Shown here in pieces: positions 14,365-26,510 of a stretch of 64,000 nucleotides of DNA. Made by a program: the position numbers and the translations under genes. The stretch is from Sinohyriopsis cumingii. Taxonomy: Eukaryota; Mollusca; Bivalvia; Unionida; Unionidae. Below the pieces are notes generated by a model. It saw only the letters and a program-made list of their open reading frames with translations. It made no database searches and was not told the origin of the DNA. The stretch's first letter is position 1. Every line of letters begins with the position of its first letter. The DNA is taken from the NCBI GenBank assembly GCA_028554795.2, contig CM068839.1, positions 45,009,117 to 45,073,116 of the forward strand, in the 5' to 3' direction.

Positions 14365-17300
14365 AGATTAACCTTTGTTACAAAAAATATTGACTTAGCA
14401 AACCAGTCGTTAATTCATTCTGCTTCAAAGGGTAGGGGCCAGCAAATTAACGAATCATGGAAAATAACAACATTCCCAATATATATTTAATTAATAAGAC
14501 GAATACGTTTCCAAGTTATTGTTTTATAGGAATATAGAAAATATGGACATGTAGCTGATTATCCCATTGGATTAAATGCTTGTTTAAGCGAGATTTGGAC
14601 ACAAACAATTAGACGAGGATATCTGTTTGGACTTTATGATTTTGATTTACATCAGTACCGGTATGAGCGTGCGCTTGAAAGCTCGCGAGAACAACTGCCA
14701 AAGTTTAATTTAGTTTTGAAGACGATTTTGTCACTAAAAGCTGCAGAAAAAAGGAATTACTGCTGAAATTAAGTCTGATGAGATTTTTGTGTAAAGCCTG
14801 AATATCATAAAGTCAGAACCCAACAAGTTTGTTTCTCTTTTACAAATACTGTTTGGGTTTGGAGGAGAATTAATCAGCTATTTTGTACAAACATGTTACA
14901 GGAATTGTCTGTTTTTACTGGCTATCACTCTCTTTGACAGAGCAATAATATTTCCTGTTCAAATGTGCAAAGCAAAATATATCCCATGGTAGATTAGAGT
15001 AATTGCAGCCACAAGGTTATATATTCCACTCTACACTGATTAAAAGTTTCAATAATATTACCACAGATTTCGATTAACATCTTCATTGAATCTATGGAGC
15101 AAATGCTTCACATAAAATATTTCGAGGAGTTAAAAGCAGTAACAAGAACATAGAACCAGAAAGGTTCCAACTTTATGAAAGAAAAGGATAGACGATCAAG
15201 TTGTCAATAAATTTAATATGGAATGCATAGCATATAGCAGTTGTTCCCTAACATGTGTTTGATTCGCGGACCAATTGAACATTGCTAAGGATCTCGGTGG
15301 AACACTTGAATATAATTGTTTCCCTCCAAACTGGGCCAAAGATTATACTGATTGCACTTGAATTTAGAATTATTGTAATAAGCGTTTTTGGGGTCATTTA
15401 TTAAGACCATACTGCTATTAAAAATAATAAGCTTTTTTACTGAAAAATTAGGTATTTAGAGAAGAGAAAGAGATTCTAAGGCTTGTCAATAAAATTGTTT
15501 CTTCCTAATGAAATATTCTTATTGATCTTCATTTTATTCTTCTACTATACAGCAATGGTAGGCAACATAGATAACTGTATTTTAGAGGCACTGGATCATC
15601 TTTATTAGATGCTCGTATTCCGTTATATTATGCTCTCATCCATTTCGTGAAAATGCATTGTATTTATGCTCTATTTGAAGTCTGCCAGTTTGCTTAGGAG
15701 GTTATACAGATAGCGTTGTGTTTAATATTTAATTATTACATTTGAACTCGGATTGAATGATTGAGTGAGTGAAATTTAGCAACATACTCATCTTATGAGC
15801 AACTTTTTAAATCTAATGTCTCCGAAATCGTGCATTGAGTATTATTCCGTTTGTTTCCCGACCTTTCGACAGAAGAGTTATGTTCTGATTCATTTCAACC
15901 TCCGCTATTTTCCTTATTTCCAACTGTGGTGTTATCTGCTGTGTATGGCAAAACAAAGGCTTTGCTTTCCAAGTGATCTAGTTAAATCATCGAAAAAGAG
16001 CGAATTAATAAAAAGACAATAATACATTGCCTAAAACACAAATCATGGTGTTTATATCTGATGCTTAATTTTAAATATACATCTTATGTATTTGCCTGTA
16101 TAGCTGACTGGATACAAGTCAAGTAATGCAAAAGGTTGCTTGTTGAGGATATCTTTATAAATTTATTGGTCTCAAATATACTTGAAATATAGATGAAACT
16201 ATTTTAATCTGCATTCAAATTATGTCTCATTTTAAATGTTGAACAAAGATATTTGCTCATGCCATTCCCAAAGGGAAACTGACGCGAGCAATAATGACGG
16301 AAGAAAGGTGAAACTGGTAATTGCTGATACAGACTTGTATGAACACTATGAAATATGATCATGTGTTTGATAATCTAGTTCATGAAGATAACCACGACTA
16401 CGATCAGAGTAACGAGAATATATTACACCCACGAAAACATTACATGATGAGAATTTTGATGATGATGAAAAAAGTCGCTGTTCTGAATTCATTTTCAAGA
16501 CAATGTTCTAGAAATCATTGAAATCGCAGAGCTTAATTTAGAAGCATTTATAAAACATCGCATTGTAATTGACAGTTCGCGCAATAACACACCATCCCAT
16601 CACAATGACAAAGGTCCATATCTCGTGCTAAATGCTATCATAGAATTATTAAAAACACAAATTATCTTTGATGCATCGATGAACATAACTATGAGACGAA
16701 AAAGAGAAACAGGCGGTGAAATATATATTTCTTCCATAAGCGAACTGGCGCCATTACTTTAATTCTTGAAACTGTATTTTAAATTATTTTCTTTCCTTTC
16801 TGATGGATTTGTATTTGTTGTTGAAAAAGTCTATTGAACAAGTTACACGAATAATATAATTGTTTGCAACTCAATTTAGTGTAGAATGGTACTTTATTAT
16901 CTTAAAATAGTCTATTTTGAAAGAAAATTGGAATCAGAGGATGGTTGAGCCGATAATTACTTGAAAGTAAAGAATGTGTGGTTTTAGCTTGTCTGCTATT
17001 TAATCTCTGTGCCTGGTGTAATTAACTGAAAACTGTCGCTGTACGGACAGCAGAAATGAAGTCTTAGGTAAAGTAAATGGAACGTATGATTCTGCATTAA
17101 ATTTACAATACTGAGAAAAAATAGAACTATTTTCTTCATTTTGATTGTTTAAGGTTTATCCTTTTTATTCTGAAACATGACATTAATTTGCATATATTCA
17201 CAAAGAAAAAACGACTGACAATTTGGAAGAGTTTGTAACCACACTTACACGTTTATTTTTTGTGGAGTTCTTTGAAGTACTCTTTATTACTCTATTTCAA

Positions 17301-17630
17301 ATATCTCAAAGAAAGATGCAATATACCATCGAACTAATTATATCACACTTTATTCAATTCTGTGCTGTTTGGATGAAAGAGAAGAAGCCAGAATGGAAAA
17401 GGTTATAGGGGTAAACAATCGAAATTTAATATTGGAAAAATTTGTTGAAATGTGTGATTTATAACCCTGGCAACGTAAGAGATGCTTACATAATGTTTAA
17501 AGAATTGCTGAAACAATTCCCTGGGTGTATGTCTCCAGAGCAAGATCAAATGACAATTAAAAACAAGAGTTTTTTCTGTTGGCCAATACTCAATGTGTGT
17601 TTTGTAATGTTCACACAAATTTTATTTTTG
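14365..17630. other. AT-rich DNA with no clear feature
   Basis: Scattered short frames without motifs. A stretch at 15,240-15,300 vaguely recalls the end of a hAT-type element, but no matching second end was found. Confidence 0.45.
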
Positions 17631-17634
17631 TCAG

Positions 17635-17820
17635 CTGCTTCTTGTCGAATATAGTCTAATAACATTTCGTCATTATAACTTGATGTCCAAGAACAGCGTC
17701 AAGGAAGTTGAAAGGTTAGAAGCTCTTTCCGACCTGTCTCAAGTGGTGACTGATGAATGCAACCTTTCCGCCTCGGAAGATAAATATATTGACAGGCTTG
17801 GAAGGGATTATACCTTTTAA
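17635..17820 (+). CDS. Candidate terminal exon, unknown protein (weak)
   Basis: A frame of 61 codons plus a TAA stop begins exactly after a good acceptor-like sequence (TTTTATTTTTGTCAG, ending at 17634). Its composition is less biased than the surrounding AT-rich DNA. The second half is acidic and helix-like (KEVERLEALSDLSQ, then SASEDKYIDRLG). I recognise no domain, and no upstream partner exon with a matching donor was identified. Frames this long occur by chance in a window of this size, so this is a lead, not a gene call. Confidence 0.22.
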   Translation: MLLVEYSLITFRHYNLMSKNSVKEVERLEALSDLSQVVTDECNLSASEDKYIDRLGRDYTF

Positions 17821-18739
17821 ATGACTGTGGTTTATATCAAATTTGACTGTACATTTAAACGATTTTACCCTGTTTTTGTATTATCGTTGTTGTGTATGCC
17901 TTTATCTGCATGAGTGAAATTAGTATAGATTACTTGGCGAGGATTGTGCTAAAGTGCCATTAAATCATGCTTTGCAAAAGCCCCTCCCTCCCCTTTCTAA
18001 CAAGTTTATTTTTGTCACTTCCAATAGATTAAATTGTTCACATAAGTTACAAATTATATGTTCATTTATATGTATCAGGAATTCAAAATAAGCGTGTCTT
18101 ATGTAAAGGGTTGATTTACAATCAGGAATGTATTTAATAATTATTTGAATGATCACTCAAGCAAGATGTTGTTTAATTAAGATCTCAGAAGAGGAAGCAT
18201 CAACTTTCTCTAATTATCGAATAATTCACTTTTACACCATATTTCAAGTGATTTTCGGTTGGTCAGTTTAACTCATCTATCAACATCTCTAGATTGTACT
18301 GATGTTCTATAGCATCCTAAGACTATTGGTCATTGTCCGAAGGCATTGCTAGAAAGCACTATTTTTGAAACATGGTACCTGAAATGTACTTACTAAACAT
18401 ACGCCATTTAAAAAAGTCATAAGTGTGGATCAGTTTTATTACGTTTATCCAGTCAACTCATTAAATTTTAAAATATCACAATGCTTCTATAAAAAAGAAT
18501 TATCTTTCCTGCCATTTTATTGCAAGCACAGGAAAGTTTCATTATAAGGTTTTGACGAAACAAACCATGCAAATTAGAATTAAGTTTATGCATGAAACTG
18601 TATGTTTGGCACTCAAATTTGATCGCAAAACTATCAAAGTCGTGTCACTCCTTTTTTTCTATAAGAATTTCAAGTACGATTAATCTACATTTGTGGAAAT
18701 GAACTAGTATTAGGCTATTTGGGATGACGAGCTATGTAG

Positions 18740-18910
18740 AACATAACAAGAGATTCCTTCACACATGTATTTACGAGAAGGAAAGTAATTGCCAATCTCA
18801 TCTCTGTTGATATAACAACAGATGTTGCAACGAAGCTTGCGAAGAAAGAAGGTACTACAAATGATGTCGCTTGTCAAGATTGGCTCCAGCTTGAACACTT
18901 ATTAGACTAG
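18740..18910 (+). CDS. Candidate exon-like open frame, unknown protein (weak)
   Basis: 56 codons after a stop at 18737-18739, ending at a TAG (18908-18910). The residues (ITTDVATKLAKKEGTTNDVA, then QDWLQLEHLLD) look more protein-like than neighbouring frames. It lies on the same strand as the 17.6-kb candidate about 1 kb away, but both end in stops, so they cannot be consecutive coding exons. No domain recognised. Confidence 0.15.
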   Translation, partial: NITRDSFTHVFTRRKVIANLISVDITTDVATKLAKKEGTTNDVACQDWLQLEHLLD

Positions 18911-19476
18911 ATTTAATCTCTAGATGCAAAGATGAAGTAAATACAGTTACGAGTCGACATGTTTACATTAAGTATTAAGTATTCTATTAAGCCTTTTCTA
19001 AAGATCTCCACTCTTTATTTTACATTTTTTAAAACTTTACCTTTAGCTATCACTATGTAGCTATTTTTGTGCTGAAATGTCGTAAATACTGCTACATACG
19101 TATTGCTCTTTTCATTGCTGAACAACGGGATTTCTTTTCGTTTCAGATTACAATCACTCTTTGTTGAAATAAATTGACAGATGTTTATCTTTTCGGTGTG
19201 TACCTCATTAGCAACCGTCTCTAGAGCGTCATATTTTTTTCAAGGGCTCTCCATACCAATATAACCAGACATATTGAAAATTGTCTTTTATATAAATTAT
19301 AAAAACCCTATATCGTAATATATTATTTATATTTAATTAAGAAATGTGAAAATAGATTTTGAGTACACATTTTATTTTTTATTAGTTCACTGATATTCTG
19401 CACGTTCGCAGATATGATAATTACATATGTCTTCTTGAAATGCTTGTGCTACGTGACTTTCAGACGAGCCATGAAT
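18911..19476. other. AT-rich DNA with no recognisable feature
   Basis: Nothing supported on either strand. Confidence 0.5.
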
Positions 19477-19800
19477 GGGTTCAAAAGGATTTGTGAGGCG
19501 GAGTACACTACAGTTATATTATATACTTACGGTTTCATAAGAATTTGTGAGGTGGCGTACAAAACAGTTATATTATAAACTAACGGTTTCAAGAGGATTT
19601 GTAAGGTTTCTTTTAAGACATTTATATTATATACTAATGGTTTCATAAGGATTTGTGAGGTGGCGTACAAAACAGTTATATTATAAACTAACGGTTTCAA
19701 GAGGATTTGTAAGGTTTCTTTTAAGACATTTATATTATATACTAATGGTTTCAAAAGGATTTGTGAGGTGGCGTACAAGATAGTTATATTATATACTAGT
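19477..19800. repeat. 54-bp minisatellite, 6 units, alternating two unit types
   Basis: Units start at 19477, 19531, 19585, 19639, 19693 and 19747, exactly 54 bp apart. They alternate between a type with GTGAGGTGGCGTACAAAACA and a type with GTAAGGTTTCTTTTAAGACA, so the higher-order period is 108 bp. Because 54 is divisible by 3, the minus strand stays open across the array; that frame is probably not a gene. Confidence 0.95.
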
Positions 19801-20463
19801 TTATAAGTCTAGTCCACTCATGCAACATAAAACAGATAAAGCGAAACTAGGCATAATTTGATAAATTTGTCTTGCCTGTTTTGTAGGATGACTCTAAAGA
19901 GGTATATCTATATTAAAATCGAGCCTTGTGGACAAACCAAATCAACGGTTGACTGAAAGCAACATTCAAACGGATGAGATATTTTAACATATTTTATTTA
20001 TTTATTATGTATTTATTTATTTTCTCTCCGTCAATAACATTTTAGTAACTTAAACAAAAGAAAGCAAGCACTGGTGGTATAATTAATTTAGAGACAAAAT
20101 CCCCCAATCAAACCCAAACAGAAAGAAAAAAAAAATTAAATTAATCCATGAGACATGTTCTTTTCTTTTAAAGAGTTATAAGAGCTGACTTATAACGGAC
20201 CCAGCTGAAAAGGAGGAAGAGAAAGGCTTTTTAACAAATTTGCACACACCTGTATGTACATGATTTCGTCTTTACGATGAACGTGGAAAGTATGTAAAGA
20301 TCTTAGGTTATATATGTATACCTACTATAGCAACATAAATGCATTCTAAGACTGGCCTATAAAAATGAAAATGTTTTGAATGTTGATCGTATAAAACGAT
20401 TTTATTTCCAAATCTGATTGTCTGTTCAACTGAACATTTTTAAGATTACATTACGTTTGAAAG
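19801..20463. other. AT-rich spacer with TATTTATT-type low complexity
   Basis: A T/A-rich stretch (about 19,985-20,030) and an A-run (about 20,128-20,140). No feature otherwise. Confidence 0.5.
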
Positions 20464-22330
20464 ATGAATATTGTCTGTTGCTTTTTAGAGTCATTCATAA
20501 TATGTTCTATAATCCACGCTCATAAAAAACAAAATACCGCCGGTATTCTAGAGTGCATGAAAACAATATCACTAGCTATTAAATTCAGATACAGTCCGGA
20601 ACGCCTTTGACCTTATCCTTGGACAGATCTTAGATGCATCCCTCTCAAACACTTGCAAAGGGGAAGCGAGGCTTTTAGACAAGCTAAGCGATCTATATCA
20701 GCTACTTCTACCCCCATAACATTGCCCCAAGTGCATCCCGTGCCGATCGTCCATGAGCCCCTCGCGCTTGAAACTACCAACTGACGTCTTCGTTTCCCAA
20801 CTAAACATTATTGTGAATCCTCGACCATTTACTCAAATTCTACCGTGCGTGGATCAATTGCCTGATTCGATTCAGTTATAGCGCTAACACTCAACAACTT
20901 GGCAAATATGATGAGACCGCTTTCTGCTACTGTGAGAATTTACCAACGACACTAGTAACACTCGATATAGTCACGAGAGCAAATCTGATCGGTGCACAGA
21001 TAATGGTTATCATGGAAACGATTCCTGCCAACAGTTATCTGGGCGGCGAGTATACAAATCGGCACCGGAATGATACACATCTGCCTTTTTCACGAGTAGG
21101 GCAGTTCTTCTGATGATTTCCTCTCTCCTTTTTGGTTCAATTAGTTACTCTGATTGGTAACTTGGAGAGCCCATCACATTTCTTCTTTTAAAAATGTTAC
21201 CGCATAATATACATGTTCTACAGGCTTTCTTTTTACGGTGCAGGGCGCACACGCTCTTCTAACGAATTACTTTCTTTAATGATACAATTGCCATGCAATC
21301 ACAACAAATATCTACGTGGAAAATATTTAAGCCTATTTAAGCCTCATGCGTTTATGTGCTCTGGAGGTCCATGTAGAACCATATTGACTACATCATTGAT
21401 TGGTGTCGGAAGCGATCATTCTCGTTTTCGCCCAAGAACTGTTACACGTAAAAATGCGTCCTTGTTCAATAACAGTCCAGTTATTTCTTTTCTTAACCGA
21501 GTCAATGTTAGTTCACATAACTGTATGCGATTCAATAGGCGTGTATTTGTCAATGAATTTCACGTCAATGTTACGTTCAGCGACCGGGAGTTTTTACGCG
21601 CTAATGCAATGATACCAAGTTGGCCTTGAGTCGATATAGGTACAAAAGACTAGTCCTGACTGTCGATTTATATCTGACTCTTGACAAGGGCTATTTTGAG
21701 CGTAAAATAGGTTATGTTAACCATGTTTGCATGCAGATATTCAACGACAAGAGGAAGAAAATTGCGATCGATATGAACATGACCTCCCAGCTAATTCAAT
21801 ACGCCGTCTTCTGATTCAGCCCTATCATCACCATTGAACAAATTCTTCAGACGGTTTCTGATAGGCGTTTAGCCTAAAAGGAATTCAAGCAACTAATAAA
21901 TGTTCAAATAGCATCGTACTATGAGCCCGTCCACCGTTAAGCTGCTATCTTGAAGCACCAAAACACGTTTTGCTACGCTAACACCTCGTCGGGTATTTAT
22001 TTTGCCATGAAAATTAATGAACACTTTTCTTTCGAGTCCTTTTTGAGCGCGAGAAATGACACCGTTGACACACATCCGAATCTAATGAACGACATCAAAC
22101 TCGTTTTTGTGGTCAGTGAAGTGGTTAGCAAAGGAATACACAATATGAATTTTGTCAGCTTAACTTTACTATCAACACCACTATCACGCCCAATTGCACC
22201 GATGGCGTTTCACTATTCATGTAAAATTACCGTGTTATTGACTCAAAATATAGCCATACAAACATTGCTGCAAAACCCAAATATACGACAAAGAAGAAAC
22301 GCGCACGAAAACATTAAAGAGAATTTATAA
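20464..22330 (+). pseudogene. Decayed long gene of unknown family, candidate endogenous viral (plus strand)
   Basis: A run of protein-like frames, broken by stops and shifts, covers about 1.87 kb (about 620 codons if joined). Islands: 20,464-20,610 (ATG at 20,464), about 20,590-20,877, 20,886-21,113, 21,213-21,629, 21,620-21,814 and 21,950-22,330. The islands at 20,886 and 21,213 share one frame, and those at 21,620 and 21,950 share another, as expected from one ancestral gene with a few indels and point stops. Base composition is clearly less AT-rich than the flanks. I recognise no reverse transcriptase, transposase, integrase or cellular enzyme motif. The end is lysine/arginine-rich in one frame. 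It converges on the minus-strand pseudogene starting its stop only about 50 bp away, a packing more usual in viruses than in animal DNA. Viral origin is inference. Confidence 0.45.
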
Positions 22331-22382
22331 ACTTGTTCTCGACGATGAAGAAATCTAAGAGCATACTCTTCAATTTTGCTAC

Positions 22383-25300
22383 TTAAAGCAGACGTTGCAT
22401 CGTTCCTGCGAGGTTTCTGACTCTTCCGATGGTACTAAAGCTATGCTCTGCAAGGTTAATGCTTCCTTGTGAACCATAATTGACGTGCCAGAAGATCTCG
22501 AATAATTGTCGCAACAATGGTAATGAGGTCAATACGTGTTTTGGATTACCTCCCGTTGATGAAATGTTGTGCGTTGTAGATGCCATTGTTAATAAATCCA
22601 CTCTGAGTACTGTCGGAGTAATTACGACCATCGGGCTGTATAAGTTTTCCCTTCATTCCCAAGAAGGCTTTACACAGGATAGAGATGCACCATGCACTTG
22701 TAATTCCCAATTTTAACTTATTTAGGTCCATAGCAGGGTACGAGTAATACTAACGTCCGCATCCAATTATGGCATTTTCATTCATCAAATCGGTGGTGGC
22801 ATGTGTGAACTCACTGTGAAGTTGATGCTTAATTGATGACTTTAATGACCTTCACTGGTATTTTTTCGTGGAAAAAAGCGCAATCGTCTCCCGTTGTACC
22901 TGTGGAACCTTTGGTTATGGATTAATTAATCGCCTTAGTCGATCTCTAATCAATTGAAACTCATTTCCATCCCATAATTTTTATGCGGTTTACAGCAACA
23001 CAGCTCACCGTGTTTAGCTATCGGTACATAGCGTGATGTAAGGCCCGCTAGTGCATTTAGGGCTTCCGCATACAATCCCTGGATACAATCGCCAGGACCA
23101 TTAAATGCTAGGTAGATATCTAATGTACATTTGTCTCGTCAAGGCCTCCACACAGAGATTCAACACGTTCCGCTCTAGTGCATAGGTCGAGGATTGTAAC
23201 ATGGAGATATACAGACATCAGCCTCAGTAGGGAAAATCCTAAGCAGTGAATAACCTGCAAAGCAGTGTCATTCCCGAGGTAGTTCATTTTGGGTTATCCT
23301 CCTCACAGTATCTGCCACTGATCGTGTCACCGGTTAGATTAACTTGAATTGCTCTGGTGATTCAAACAATATCTTTTGTGCAGTTCTGGAAGGGTTCTAA
23401 TGGATAGCTCATCAAAGTTCATTATTGTAACGTATATCATCGATGCTTTTAAGTTCAAGTAGCAATGTGTGGAACTTGGCTGCGTACATAATATCGTCCT
23501 TGAGCAGCCGTTGACAAATCGATGCGACCTCGTTGATGACCTCTAGCGTGTTGTTGCCTGCGCAAACTAATCCTATGAGGGTTTCAGACGTTCATTTACA
23601 TACACTCAGTTGGGGCTGGACCTAAGAGGTGAAGCTAACAAAGCTGTCTCATAGTTTAATCTGCGATCTCCAAGAACTTTACCACTTTTTGGTGGTTGAG
23701 TCGGAAAGTCTCCACTGAGGAGTCTTTGTCGGCCGCAGTAGGTAGATCCTCTATGTACCGGGAAATATTTTCTCCATTGTTTCTGTCCTTTTCAGCTTCT
23801 TTGTTACTATATAGTACAATGAAAATATAACATTCGTTTCACATTTCATTTTTATGGTAAAGTCTTCCAAGTCCCAACCACTCAAGGAAATAGCCATCTG
23901 GGGAATTCACTATTGATGTAACTCGTGTGCGTATCCACGGGCAGTTCATGCCCCAAAAACTTTTTTTATGTCCAAGGGATTGGGTACATCATCAAAAACT
24001 TCAAATGATCTTAAAATGTCATCCGCCGTGCTCGTACACTAAATGTTTGGAAGTGGTATTGACAACCTTGTTGACAAACTCATGTGATTGTTCTTGTGTA
24101 ATATTCACAAGTGCTTTTCAGACATCAACTTGTATGTCTTCGAACACTGTATGAATGTGTGATAATCGTGCTAATGCAAGCGTAATGGAGCCATGTTTCG
24201 TATCTGTTCTCATTATCTTTTCGATTGTTACCTCGACTTTTCCCACCTGTAATTTCTAGTATGGGTCTAATCAGCGGTCCATCCATTAAACCATTAAATT
24301 GTTTTCGATGACCGCTGTGAGGTCTTCTTGTGCTTCTTGTCGCAACATACTGTAGCATATCTTTGACACTTTCTCCAACAGCTATATGCTCCCGAAAATT
24401 TCTAGTTTTCCACGGGCTCGCACGTGGCGTCAGTTACCATTATGAGGGCATCATGCCGAGCAGGAATTATTAATTTATGATTGGTCCATGGATATGACTT
24501 TGCCCGGTCAAATGATCTTTAAACAATTAAATTACTCTTGCGACGCGGTTGAAAGCTAAAGACGCGTTCCGGCTGTATCGTGCAAAATGGTTTCATTGCC
24601 ATAACCACTGGCGCTTCACTCCTTTAATGCAATTACAATCTCGGACCTACTTGATATTTCCTGATCAGCTAACGCGCTCTGCGGTTAAAAAACAAGCGAC
24701 AAAGACAAGTGAGCTGTATCCACAAGATGCGATGTCTTCAAATAGATTATATGTTGTGGAAGAAATTAAAGGTCATTGTCACTGGTACACAATTACCGTC
24801 ATGATCGATGGTAGCAAACATCCTTGGACATCAATCTCGTTCTGTCCGTACGCGTAAGTGATTATTCTATCAAGGTTAAACTCGTTCACTTGGTATCAGC
24901 TAAGACAAACTATATTTGGTGCAATGGTACGCACTCAGGCATGTTTCCAAGTCCATATAAAAAATGGTGTGTGTACCATTTCTGTGAATTCACGTCGTTC
25001 TCTCAAACATTACACTTGCCTGAGTTCTTTAGGAGCTCATTTGTCATTCTTGATCTTTTTGCCGGAGACATTCTTTTTTGCGTACCTTTTGGTTTGCAGT
25101 CTCAAGTATTCCTCGACTGGTCTGCCTATGCATCCGTCTTTCAATTTGCCCACAACTCTCTTTCTGACCTTGCTGAACATAGTATGGTTCTTTGCTTGAG
25201 CCAACCTCACATGCGATCGATCTCTCACCGATTTTTGGGTACATATCATCAGTGGTAACATACCTTTGTAGAGCATCCGTACACGGGCACCATAGGTGAA

Positions 25301-25837
25301 CTCCTACAAGAGAAGTATTGACAAGTCCAACACGGACATGCCAAAGTATACAGGCTTCATTAGATTCAGTTTTCGTTGTTGACTGTGGCTGCAACCAATT
25401 CGTCGTCAAACATTTAATGCAATTCGAATGTGGGGTAGACAGAAAGTCTGAACATTTTCTCCCGAATACCTTCCCCAAAAAGGTCAGCACCGATACGTTT
25501 ATACAGGTTTAACACTAACGTAACCCTTACTCAGACTGTCGAAACCATATACGATCAACAGGAAGCAAAATGAGCGCGTGCATCGTGCATCATTGCTGCA
25601 TAATCAAGTGTCTGTTCTTATCTGAAGCTAAGGACTAAACGTTCCAGATGCAGCCCAACAAGCATCCATGAACAAGATTTGACGCAAAATGTTCAACATT
25701 ATATTCTTATTGGCCTGTGTGACTTTGTATTCGTTGTGGTTTTCTTTACAATTTATCAAACTATCATGCATTTTTCCGCTTTGGCAAGGTAACCCATAGG
25801 TACGAACCTCGCACATTTTAGCATAGACGTAGATCAA
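22383..25837 (-). pseudogene. Decayed very long gene of unknown family, candidate endogenous viral (minus strand)
   Basis: Reading leftwards from an ATG at 25,837 to a stop at 22,383-22,385, protein-like frames succeed one another for about 3.45 kb (near 1,150 codons if joined), switching frame at least six times with scattered stops. Clear islands: 25,628-25,837; about 25,440-25,500 (GEGIREKMFRL); 25,037-25,310 (very basic, ends in a lysine-rich stretch); about 24,020-24,330; about 23,420-23,580 (NNTLEVINEVASICQRLL); about 22,960-23,110; and 22,383-22,731. I found no motif of a known transposon enzyme. Length and head-to-head packing with the plus-strand pseudogene suggest a structural or replicative protein of a large DNA virus, but I could not match it to a family. 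A decayed host gene or unknown giant transposon remains possible. Confidence 0.45.
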
Positions 25838-25844
25838 TATAGTT

Positions 25845-26250
25845 CTAAATTGTCAATGATGGCTTATGCTGGTATTATTAAACCTTCACAATCAAATGAT
25901 ATATCTAATTTTAATAGATAAAGGTAAAGCAACAAATTATTGATAGTGATTGACGAAACATATTAAAATAATAAAGAAATGATTTTACTCGGATAGGCGT
26001 TTTATAAAATATGTGAATCATCCGCGATGGATCATAGATGTTAAGGTATATCCTTGAATATCGTACTGGCTATAAAGGGAAATCACTCTTTCTGACTCTT
26101 AGTGCCACCTAATAAATCAATTGACGTTTCTCTGAAGCTAGATACTAATGACCTCTGTTTGCATAATGACAGGTATCAATCGAGGTAAGAATAATATGTG
26201 TTCAGTATGGTTTTTATTCAGATACGTCATGAAAGCTATTTTAGCACAAT
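25845..26250. other. AT-rich spacer
   Basis: AT content rises again immediately after the pseudogene island; nothing else seen. Confidence 0.5.
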
Positions 26251-26254
26251 GTTG

Positions 26255-26510
26255 GGGACCCGGTTAGCCCAGTGGTCGAAAAAGCTCGCCTTTACCAATA
26301 ATTGACATTTCTCCTATGTTTTCGTGGGCTCGAGTATCAGACTCGGCTAACGTGGGTATTTGAGAAAGTCATCCGTAGCTTCCTGTGGATCGGTTGTTCT
26401 TTCCTAAGGTTTTCAGGGTTCTGCCTGCCCCAGTTATACTGGCCGCCGTGTATAGCATATCTTGTGCTGAGAATTGGCGTTAAACTCCACAAACAACAAT
26501 AACAACAACA
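26255..26510 (+). mobile_element. tRNA-derived SINE, near full length
   Basis: The head carries a pol III A-box-like TAGCCCAGTGG (26,265-26,275) and a B-box-like GGGCTCGAGT (26,325-26,334). A body with GTGGGTAT, TCGGTTGTTCTTTCC and ACTGGCCGCC follows, then GGCGTTAAACTCC and an (AAC)n-like tail. The body matches the copy at 28.65 kb, so both belong to one family. SINEs of this kind are transcribed by RNA polymerase III and mobilised by a partner LINE. Confidence 0.85.

Noticed and set aside
15240-15560. Possible hAT-type non-autonomous transposon (CAGTTGTTCCCTAA... start)
   Set aside because: Only one end-like sequence; no inverted partner and no 8-bp duplication found.
24549-24857. 102-codon plus-strand frame
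   Set aside because: Inside the minus-strand pseudogene; the minus strand gives coherent frames on both sides, so I treat it as antisense, though it could be a separate decayed gene.
20464-25837. Assignment to a Maverick/Polinton or other named element
   Set aside because: No integrase, protein-primed polymerase, ATPase or terminal inverted repeat motifs could be seen, so no named family is claimed.
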